In this document: positions 10,401-16,564 of the stretch, in pieces
Numbering within the stretch: the first letter of the stretch is position 1
How the letters are laid out: the number at the start of each line of letters is the position of its first letter
Virus record (IMG/VR): IMGVR_UViG_3300009481_000045
Location: 1 to 35,376 of that record
Length of the DNA: 35,376 nt
Reading direction: 5' to 3' (one strand)
Source: a virus
Position numbers and translations under genes: made by a program
The notes under the pieces: model-generated
What the model was told of the DNA's origin: nothing
What the model saw: the letters and a program-made list of their open reading frames with translations, nothing else
Databases searched by the model: none

Positions 10401-13400
10401 TCCGATACCAACATACCCAACACCACTTTCATTAATGTCAGTCTTAACAGTCACTATCGCGCATTCTATGGCTGCTGCGTTCTCAGTGGTTGATGATTCA
10501 GACCCGCTATGGTATCCTATTTGAAACTTTTGTCCAGTCGCACCATACGAAACTCCACTATACCACTGTTTAATAGCATTTGTATCTCTCCAATAAACAC
10601 CACCACCTCTATTACTAACCGATGTATCTATTACTACTCTACCATGTGTATGTGAGTCACCACTCGATTCTAAATACAGAGTAGCTAGCGATGATGATAT
10701 TCTAACACTCCCATTTATATCTAACTGGTGTGCTGGGTTGGGCATACCAACACCTAAATTTCCGTTTGTAATGTATGCAGCACCACCGTGATTAAATAAT
10801 AACCGAGTATTTCCACTGGCTTCACCAATTTGAAATTGACCAGTAGTAGTGTGATTTAATAGAAAATCCTTATTGGTTGCAGATGAATTTTCAAATCTTA
10901 AAGTAGAAGCATCACTACCATCCCACACAGTGGAACCCTTTATGTGAAGTTTATCGGATGGTGCTGTTCCAATACCGACTTTTGACCCACTCAATGTTAC
11001 CCAATCAGTATCAGCAGCATCTCTAAACTTCATAACATTGTTATCAACTTCAATATCCATAGTTCCAATTTCAATCTGACCAATAGAACCATTTGACGAA
11101 TCATAAAATCTTGCTAGTGTTGATTCTGCCCCTTTCACTTCTAATGTATGTGTCGGAGTTGTGGTGGTTCCAATACCGACTTTTCCATTTATTGTAACTA
11201 TGTCATCCGAAACATCACCAAAAATCAATGAATTAATAGATGAAATTGATGTCGAACCACTTTTTAATAAATAAAAATCAACATTATTTGAAGAACCATT
11301 TACAGCATTGTTATCTCTACCATAAGTTATTCTCTTATCATAAAAATGGTTTACAACAAACCTCCCACCATCCATGTAGAGTGGGAATGCGTCAGATGAA
11401 GACCCTTGCCAATCATTAAACCAAAATGCACAGTGGTCAGATGTTGTATTATTACTCATTTCAAATACCATACTCATTACATCAGATGATGATTGGTGTG
11501 CATAAATATAAGCATCATCACCATTAAAATCCCATTGAATCTTGCTAGTATTAACACTACCTGGTACGAATGTTGTATCATTATAAAATACAATATCGTT
11601 ACCAGTAGACAAATGTAAATCACCACTCGCGCTTATGTTACCTGCTACAGTTAATTTTTGTGATGGTGTTTTTGTTCCAATACCGACATTTCCACTCTCA
11701 GAAACAAATAGTGTTGGTGATGTTGTTCCATGAAAATATACATCAGCTATATTAGTACCACTATCATCACCTAACCTAAGTACTTCATTATCTCCTGGAG
11801 TGAAAATAATATCTTCATTATCTGTAGTTCCAAAGAAGAATCCACTATCATTCATTCTAATATATCCATCTTGTCCATAATCATTATTCGCAGAAAAGAA
11901 AATACCTGCAGAACCTTTACCAGGATTTGAATCAGAACCAGTTTGATAAATCTTTAATTGATAATCATTACTTCCAGATTCGTATAAATGTAATAGATTA
12001 CCTGGACTCGTTGTTCCGATTCCGACATTTCCAGAATGATTAATATTAACTATTTCAGTATTATTTGTATAAAATACTATATCATTACTATTTTGAGCCC
12101 TCAACGCCATATCAGAACCTTGTAGAGTGATTAATCCCATTAATGTGCTACCATTTAAAAGTCCTATATTGTCGTATGTATCACCTTGAACTGTTAATGT
12201 TTGAGCCGGACTTGTTGTTCCGATACCAACTCTATCATTGTCAATAGTAAATGGAGTAGATGTTGTAGAAGTACCAGCATTATCTAATCTATTGATTTTA
12301 AATTTATTACCAGTACTTGACATACCATAAGTTTCATATGCAGTACTAGCTGAAGCTCTTAAAATTATATTAGCCGAGTCGGCACCTGATATAAATAAAT
12401 GGGTATCAGTTTCTCCAAAAATCTTAACGCTTCCACTGACATCTAATATTTTATTTGGACTTACTGTTCCTATACCAACCTTATCACCAGTTACATACAT
12501 AGTGTCCTGTACTTGTACACTATCGGCTGCGCTCATTGTAATAGAACTTCCATAAAACTCGTGGTATGAACCACTGGCGTGTATTGAGCCCGTAAAATAA
12601 TGATGGTCTTGACTTGATGTATCACCGAATTGGTTTGAACCTGTCAATACAATAGTGGATGATGTTATTGTAGTAGTCACCAAATCAATAACTTCAAGTG
12701 TTCCACTTATGAACGCATCACCTTTAATATTTAGAGTTGACCCAGATATTATAGAAGATGATATTTGAGTAAAATGTCCTTCTTGGGCTACATCATCTAA
12801 TACTGAAAACTCCAAACTATGTATGTGGTCGGCTCTCGCGAATTTACCCGATTCGCCGGCTGAAATTGAAGTTGAAACTTCTGTTACAATTGAGGTTGTG
12901 GTATCATCTGCTGGGATTGACGACGCTTGTAAATCACCAAATACAGATATATTACCAAATATTTCTAATTCATTAGCAGTAACTTTATCAACATTTATAT
13001 CACCACCTAAAATATCAAGTCCAGTACTATTTGCTCTTATATATCTACTCGGAGATGTATATACTAAAAGTCCACCGTCTGTTAATTCTACTTTAGGTGT
13101 TTCGAGATTAAATTTAAAATCATCATAATCTATATTAAATGATGGTCTCACCCCCTGAGCACTATCAGTACCGACACCTTGTCCAATTCCTACCGAACCA
13201 CTAATGACCGCTTTAATCCCTGGTGTTTCTTCTGGTGGACTAAACACAAACGATTTTTTACTATAAGCCGTTCCCATTACAAATTTCTTAGGTAAGCTTA
13301 ATGAATCTGAATTTGGTAATTCTTCCCAACCAGTAGAAGCACTATAATAAAAATTGACTGTCTGGTCACTATAAAATTTTGCGCGTGTACTACTGACCAT

Positions 13401-13493
13401 ACCTTGGAAACTAAATTCTATCGTATCTGTAGGTTTAACTACACTACTTGTTATGCTTTGGCTTATTTCGTATGTAAATTTATTATTGGCCAT
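7419..13493 (-). CDS. Giant tail-fibre protein, second of the series (2024 aa)
   Basis: The ATG at 13493 overlaps the stop of the preceding gene by one base (TAATG). A GGAGG at 13500-13504 lies inside the last codons of that gene, 6 bases from the ATG, which points to coupled translation. Residues 1-128 are the N-terminal half-domain (E-I-S-Q-S-I-T-S-S, D-T-I-E-F-S-F, closing I-D-Y-D-D). A neck with S-P-S-R-Y-I-R-A-N and A-D-H-I-H follows. The shaft carries about ten VGIGT-type motifs, some degenerate (L-G-V-G-M, L-G-V-G-K). The later part has G-K-I-A-G-W and G-N-I-G-G-W repeats. The last 72 residues begin N-L-F-S-N-S-G-F-E-S and look like the opening half of a carbohydrate-binding jelly roll, ending abruptly. 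Length and layout are close to the next fibre gene, so they are paralogues. I infer a middle segment of a multi-subunit fibre. Confidence 0.88.
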   Translation of the reverse strand: MANNKFTYEISQSITSSVVKPTDTIEFSFQGMVSSTRAKFYSDQTVNFYYSASTGWEELPNSDSLSLPKKFVMGTAYSKKSFVFSPPEETPGIKAVISGSVGIGQGVGTDSAQGVRPSFNIDYDDFKFNLETPKVELTDGGLLVYTSPSRYIRANSTGLDILGGDINVDKVTANELEIFGNISVFGDLQASSIPADDTTTSIVTEVSTSISAGESGKFARADHIHSLEFSVLDDVAQEGHFTQISSSIISGSTLNIKGDAFISGTLEVIDLVTTTITSSTIVLTGSNQFGDTSSQDHHYFTGSIHASGSYHEFYGSSITMSAADSVQVQDTMYVTGDKVGIGTVSPNKILDVSGSVKIFGETDTHLFISGADSANIILRASASTAYETYGMSSTGNKFKINRLDNAGTSTTSTPFTIDNDRVGIGTTSPAQTLTVQGDTYDNIGLLNGSTLMGLITLQGSDMALRAQNSNDIVFYTNNTEIVNINHSGNVGIGTTSPGNLLHLYESGSNDYQLKIYQTGSDSNPGKGSAGIFFSANNDYGQDGYIRMNDSGFFFGTTDNEDIIFTPGDNEVLRLGDDSGTNIADVYFHGTTSPTLFVSESGNVGIGTKTPSQKLTVAGNISASGDLHLSTGNDIVFYNDTTFVPGSVNTSKIQWDFNGDDAYIYAHQSSSDVMSMVFEMSNNTTSDHCAFWFNDWQGSSSDAFPLYMDGGRFVVNHFYDKRITYGRDNNAVNGSSNNVDFYLLKSGSTSISSINSLIFGDVSDDIVTINGKVGIGTTTTPTHTLEVKGAESTLARFYDSSNGSIGQIEIGTMDIEVDNNVMKFRDAADTDWVTLSGSKVGIGTAPSDKLHIKGSTVWDGSDASTLRFENSSATNKDFLLNHTTTGQFQIGEASGNTRLLFNHGGAAYITNGNLGVGMPNPAHQLDINGSVRISSSLATLYLESSGDSHTHGRVVIDTSVSNRGGGVYWRDTNAIKQWYSGVSYGATGQKFQIGYHSGSESSTTENAAAIECAIVTVKTDINESGVGYVGIGTTNPSATLHITSSTDSNVLIEDPNGSSLLTLKRTDTDKSFSISLEGSDLRFIPNTTDGTSNVLIGVNSNSDKIDSRLGVGKALPQYELDVSGSIHGSGKLIIDEIGIGTTTPDYKLDVIGNAAFKDSVGTSSFASGFGGYGWRIGNTGEAGASGSEGWGLSVDNLTVRGQMKIYELLIQQLRATNGSVWISSTGKVDTVVEDSPATFSLQFDTGSNVYGHGFVEGDLIRAQRFQGGASEDVVTRSDLIVTSVGNSGSLTTVTSSTGNTPPSGGFDYVRIGNTTSQSRQGAVYLTSDDDEAPYIDIIDGVSAHADFNADNNIKARLGKLDGISSTVWGDLGATPNNYGLYSDNVYLEGGIRASFGEIGGFGISSTALSSSDNTFILSSSDVSMKLGTNADTMTFANGTGIFMSGSGDFRVGSPTDSTIGQLKFTTTSGLELTASYINLKGSGVEIETENFELNSSGLDISAFSRSIDLGEGKLILSGSTVPVIKIDGGQISASHFFVSETGEITASAGKIAGWVIDTSSLSNGNVTLDSVDEQITLGSGILLSGSGEGYVANQSMSWDSSGNLQITASKVDISGSDVNILTPNFFFGSDDSYISGSSTGLVMSSSEFNLNATGLSIDSATSKITLDAITLHGATGEPYISLSDKLRLSVDSNNARIYTTAKSSFTDSDAGFYLASENGNIKVNIGDNTSAIKFNSTDSSLQITSSNVNLSGSDINIITENLTASGSNVEILTPSFMLGDLGTSFISSSTDIEISASSFHLKNGNMTASNVDLSGTLTSTAGNIGGWDLSDGKLDGGSLELWSVSSSVLVTALTSESADYGIMIASLGQTWANGSFTGNTGLSVVRHNITGGTSKPLIQVDEATQSIAGWDFDFDSIYNDKLSLNAPSQSLFLKDVLDRQVVKVGSGSLSQVTGDGENLFSNSGFESGIEGWFSSSTHTSGDRFSYPSGIISGRDISVTVSTGTGTSNSNSFRIAVSSGTSNAGN
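8841..8923. repeat. 83-base near-identical repeat, copy 2
   Basis: Partner of 3185-3267, with 80 of 83 bases identical, in the paralogous fibre gene. Confidence 0.9.
9968..10043. repeat. 76-base direct repeat, copy 2
   Basis: Partner of 4258-4333, identical over 76 bases. It sits at the shaft-to-C-terminal-module boundary of this fibre protein. Confidence 0.95.
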
Positions 13494-16273
13494 TAGGCAC
13501 CTCCAGAAGTTTGTTCAGCTGGTATAAATATTCTAATATGTTGACCAGTTACATCTACTGAATTTGAACTCGTTACTTCCATTGAACACGACTCGGTTCC
13601 AATAAAATCAGATGTTGGCCATTGGTCAGTTCCGGCATTATCACCATCACTAGCAGATGTAAAATACCACCCACTACCAGTATCGTCAAATGTAGGGTTA
13701 GTCATTAAATTAGTTCCCGAACCAGTTACTTCTGATAATGAACCACTACCTACTTTAATCATAATGTTGTCATTAATATCTGTCACGGTCATGCTTGCCA
13801 ATGTAGAATCTAATGCTACATTATTTTTTTCAATTTTTGAACTCGTTACATTCCAACCGGCTATTGATGCTGATGAAAACATTGCGAAACCAGATGATGA
13901 AATATAAGCCACTGCGTCTATCGCGTCGGTACCAGCTGGGACATATATTTCATTAGCACTTAAATTAGCATTGATTGTAGTTCCGGCTCCAATTACTAAT
14001 GTTTCATTTGTGGGGTCAAGATGAAATAGAGATGATGAAATCTCAATATTCCTATCAGCTCCACTTATAAACTGTTGGTCTTCTTTCCCTACAAAAAATG
14101 TATCAGTTCGTATAGCTAGCTCATTAGTATCTGTTCTAAATTTGAACGAACCGCTATCTCCCCCAGCGTGTAGTTCTAACCCAACACCACTATAATTATC
14201 ACCACTATCACTTAGGACTGAACCACTCCACATCATCCACCCAGGAGCAGATGTTTTGTTTGAAGCTTTTAGAAATCCATCATACCCAACTGACCGGATA
14301 TACGCTGAACTAACACCTGCTATTTCAACACCAGTTCCAGTATTTCGACCCACAAACATTTTCCCTGATAATAAATTATCATCTCCACTTATCAATTGGT
14401 TACTACCTGTGAAGTTTATAGGGGTAGTAGATACTCTCATAGTATCACCATATAAAAGAGCAGGTTCATTATTGATATTAAAAAATTCTATATAGAATGT
14501 TAATGTGTCATCAGTTATTGCTTTGTCTAATGGTAAATAAAATGTATATTGTTCAGGATTAAATCCAGTTTCTTTAGATGAATTTATTTCTAAATCTTTT
14601 AATGTCCATTCTCCAGATTCAACATAAAATACCACCGTACCACTACCACTACTATCTGGTATAAAATCTACATCTACATCAATTTCTTCTTCTGTAAGTA
14701 CATCATCTATTTTGGTTGCATATATCCGGTGGCCACTATAATTACCCCCTCGCATTATAGCGTCAGATATAATATTAGTATTTATAGTATCAGTATCAGC
14801 TTTTTCAAATTTTGTGTTTTCATCGTTATCTATGAATGCGGAACCACTCATATAGATATTTATTTTACCACGCTGAACTTCAACCTCAGTTCCGGTAGAA
14901 TTTACACGAGTTTCACTTAGCTTATTACCGTGCAATTTCATTCTAAGTTTATATACTTGCGCTTCGTTGAAGTCTATTGAACTTGTATATTGTATTTTAT
15001 AAAAATCTCTCCAACCACCCAATGAACCACTTATCTTTAACCCATCCATTAGGGGCGTAGTTACATAAGACATTGTAGGTTGCGTGCTTACTAAACTACC
15101 AGCGTACACATTTAATGAATCAGTATGTAACGAGGCTGTAAAATTCTCGTCTATGTGAGCTTGATTTATAAAGTCACCGACTGATACATCAAAGAAAACA
15201 TTATCACTTGTCACTTCCTTTATAAATAATTTTTCTTCTTCTAAAACACCGTCACCTATCAATAATTCCTGTACACCACTACTAGCTTTCATATAAGTTT
15301 TTATACTATGTACATCACCAGAATAAGTTTTTAAGTTATTTAATTTTAATTTAGCGAATGATATGTTGTTCTGAGTTTCTTGGTAGCTAGCAGATACATA
15401 AGTTATAGTATATCCCCGAACACCAGCATTATGTGTATCGGGAACTGAATCTCCCTGACCTGCTAAATAGTTTGGTAGATTAGCTCTTTGAGTAAATGGT
15501 GGGTCTATTTTTAATTTAGTTTCACTAATAATATTAGTAATACTTGAAGTAAACTCAGATGTTATTCCATTATATGAACCTGTTATATCGTGAGCATCTA
15601 CTGTTAATACTCCCCCTATAAATGAACTACTAAACTTGGCTTCTTCAAACACACCGGTAGATATTTCATAACTATTAGCCGTTACTGCATCACCTATCAA
15701 TGTAAGAGTTCCAGAAGCATATGTGTAAGTATTATCTGATATAGACCCCGAAATAGTAACATATGGACTTCGCACTTCCTCGATGTCTAATGTAGGAGCT
15801 TCGTAAAAATAAATAGGTTGTTTATTGACTATGGTTGAATTATCTAATAATATAGTGTCTTGCCACCGAACATTATATATGTCACGCCACTCAGTTGGTA
15901 TATCTACTATAAGCCCCTTGTCGTTTTCATAAGTAGATAATTCAGCCAATATAGTAATAGTAGCAGTACCGGCTACCTCACCACCATATACTACAATGGA
16001 AATAGGTTTATATTCATCAGCTGAAAATGAAGCATCAATTGGTTCTGTATATATTATATTACCATCACTATCCTTTAATTCTATTTTTATTTCAACGCCC
16101 GTTTTTAAAAATTCAGTTCCCTGAATTAAAAACATTTGTTTACCAGTGGTTATAGTTGATGGGAGATTTAATATTTTAAAATACTTCGATTGGCCTCGTG
16201 TAAAGCTTAAGGGGTCTTCTTTAAAAACGCCGACTGAATCAAGATTTTCATTTAGTTGTGAGTATTGTATCAC
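13493..16273 (-). CDS. First fibre protein of the series, probable proximal/anchor subunit (926 aa)
   Basis: The start is a GTG at 16273 with GGAG 6 bases upstream; no ATG is suitably placed. The N-terminal part (about residues 1-640) is unlike the other fibre proteins. It has beta-rich sequence and one or more jelly-roll-like segments, for example V-Y-K-L-R-M-K-L near residue 440 and W-T-L-K-D-L-E-I near 565. No VGIGT repeat was found. From about residue 650 it joins the family style: S-G-S-V, H-L-D-P-T-N-E-T and S-I-A-G-W-N-V. It then has V-G-S-G-S-L-S-E-V-T-G and a last 75-residue segment opening N-L-M-T-N-P-T-F-D, the same half-domain that ends the two giant fibres. It lacks the N-terminal half-domain of the others. 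I infer that its N-terminus attaches to the baseplate and its C-terminus accepts the next fibre subunit. Confidence 0.8.
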   Translation of the reverse strand: MIQYSQLNENLDSVGVFKEDPLSFTRGQSKYFKILNLPSTITTGKQMFLIQGTEFLKTGVEIKIELKDSDGNIIYTEPIDASFSADEYKPISIVVYGGEVAGTATITILAELSTYENDKGLIVDIPTEWRDIYNVRWQDTILLDNSTIVNKQPIYFYEAPTLDIEEVRSPYVTISGSISDNTYTYASGTLTLIGDAVTANSYEISTGVFEEAKFSSSFIGGVLTVDAHDITGSYNGITSEFTSSITNIISETKLKIDPPFTQRANLPNYLAGQGDSVPDTHNAGVRGYTITYVSASYQETQNNISFAKLKLNNLKTYSGDVHSIKTYMKASSGVQELLIGDGVLEEEKLFIKEVTSDNVFFDVSVGDFINQAHIDENFTASLHTDSLNVYAGSLVSTQPTMSYVTTPLMDGLKISGSLGGWRDFYKIQYTSSIDFNEAQVYKLRMKLHGNKLSETRVNSTGTEVEVQRGKINIYMSGSAFIDNDENTKFEKADTDTINTNIISDAIMRGGNYSGHRIYATKIDDVLTEEEIDVDVDFIPDSSGSGTVVFYVESGEWTLKDLEINSSKETGFNPEQYTFYLPLDKAITDDTLTFYIEFFNINNEPALLYGDTMRVSTTPINFTGSNQLISGDDNLLSGKMFVGRNTGTGVEIAGVSSAYIRSVGYDGFLKASNKTSAPGWMMWSGSVLSDSGDNYSGVGLELHAGGDSGSFKFRTDTNELAIRTDTFFVGKEDQQFISGADRNIEISSSLFHLDPTNETLVIGAGTTINANLSANEIYVPAGTDAIDAVAYISSSGFAMFSSASIAGWNVTSSKIEKNNVALDSTLASMTVTDINDNIMIKVGSGSLSEVTGSGTNLMTNPTFDDTGSGWYFTSASDGDNAGTDQWPTSDFIGTESCSMEVTSSNSVDVTGQHIRIFIPAEQTSGGA

Positions 16274-16305
16274 TGAGGTCTCCGTAATGAGCTAAAAAAA
16301 CTATC

Positions 16306-16320
16306 CATATATAAATATAA
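16306..16320 (-). promoter_or_regulatory. Repeated 15-base A+T element upstream of first fibre gene
   Basis: The minus strand reads TTATATTTATATATG, then G-ATA. The same 15-mer, followed by A-ATA, occurs at 24793-24807 upstream of another minus-strand structural gene. A looser form (TTATATATATG-T-ATA, 1326-1342) precedes the fourth fibre gene. It may be a promoter or regulator site. Its low complexity means chance cannot be excluded. Confidence 0.35.
16310..16317 (+). promoter_or_regulatory. TATAAATA octamer facing the small plus-strand gene
   Basis: TATAAATA on the plus strand lies 61 bases before the ATG of the ribbon-helix-helix gene and would suit a T4-like late promoter. It overlaps the repeated element read on the other strand, so its role is ambiguous. 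A sigma70-type signal could serve instead. Confidence 0.3.
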
Positions 16321-16327
16321 AACCAAG

Positions 16328-16340
16328 TAAATTATTTATA
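16328..16340 (-). promoter_or_regulatory. T4-late-like promoter candidate for the fibre gene cluster
   Basis: The minus strand reads TATAAATAATTTA, identical to 7403-7415, and lies 54 bases before the GTG at 16273. It sits between the tandem terminators that end the upstream unit and the first fibre gene, exactly where a new promoter is needed. Confidence 0.65.
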
Positions 16341-16378
16341 ACTATATATTTATTTTATACACACGGAGTAAGTATAAA

Positions 16379-16564
16379 ATGAAAAAAAGATGTAATTTTA
16401 CAATAGATGACAACTTAATTGAATGGTTTCAAGAGTATGCAAAAAAAGAGGCTAGAACAATGTCCAGCCTCATCAACTCTCATATATTAGAATTAAAAAA
16501 AAAGTGTGAAGGAATATCCAATAATACCCCTTCAATTAATGTGCTAAAAGTTAAGAATAACTAA
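16379..16564 (+). CDS. Small ribbon-helix-helix DNA-binding protein (61 aa)
   Basis: This is the only plus-strand gene I support. The ATG at 16379 has GGAG at 16365-16368, 10 bases upstream. The protein has the ribbon-helix-helix (Arc/CopG/MetJ) pattern. A short basic start leads into a beta strand (C-N-F-T-I-D, residues 5-10). Helix A is about residues 12-24 (L-I-E-W-F-Q-E-Y-A-K-K), a turn E-A-R-T-M-S follows, and helix B is about residues 29-41 (S-S-L-I-N-S-H-I-L-E-L). Such proteins bind DNA as dimers, usually as autoregulating repressors; no toxin partner adjoins it. It is divergent from the fibre cluster and could act on the promoters between them. Its 3' end overlaps the convergent nuclease gene by 14 bases. 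Two terminators for the opposite strand lie within its coding sequence. Confidence 0.75.
   Translation: MKKRCNFTIDDNLIEWFQEYAKKEARTMSSLINSHILELKKKCEGISNNTPSINVLKVKNN
16441..16471 (-). terminator. Intrinsic terminator, second of tandem pair
   Basis: On the minus strand a 9-base-pair stem (GAGGCTGGA pairing with TCTAGCCTC, one G-U pair) encloses a 6-base loop and is followed directly by seven T. On the plus strand there is no T-run after the stem, so it acts only on minus-strand transcripts. It lies inside the ribbon-helix-helix gene. Confidence 0.8.
16495..16533 (-). terminator. Intrinsic terminator, first of tandem pair
   Basis: The stem is 10 base pairs (GAAGGGGTAT with ATATTCCTTC, two G-U pairs) with a 6-base loop at 16508-16533. 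After ACAC come nine T (minus strand, 16503-16495). It begins 18 bases past the stop of the nuclease gene and would end that transcript. Confidence 0.75.

Noticed and set aside
13493-13500. Programmed -1 frameshift joining the first and second fibre genes into one chain
   Set aside because: A -1 slip would join the frames, but there is no slippery heptamer near the stop and the next ATG has its own GGAGG. The other two junctions have in-frame stops and separate ribosome sites.
15221-15228. Further TATAAATA octamers inside genes (15221-15228 plus strand, 18797-18804 minus strand)
   Set aside because: An A/T-only octamer is expected several times per strand by chance in DNA this A+T-rich. These lie inside coding sequence without an adjacent gene start.
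16379-16564. Antitoxin of a toxin-antitoxin pair
   Set aside because: Ribbon-helix-helix proteins are often antitoxins, but no small toxin gene lies beside it; the neighbours are a nuclease complex gene and a fibre gene.
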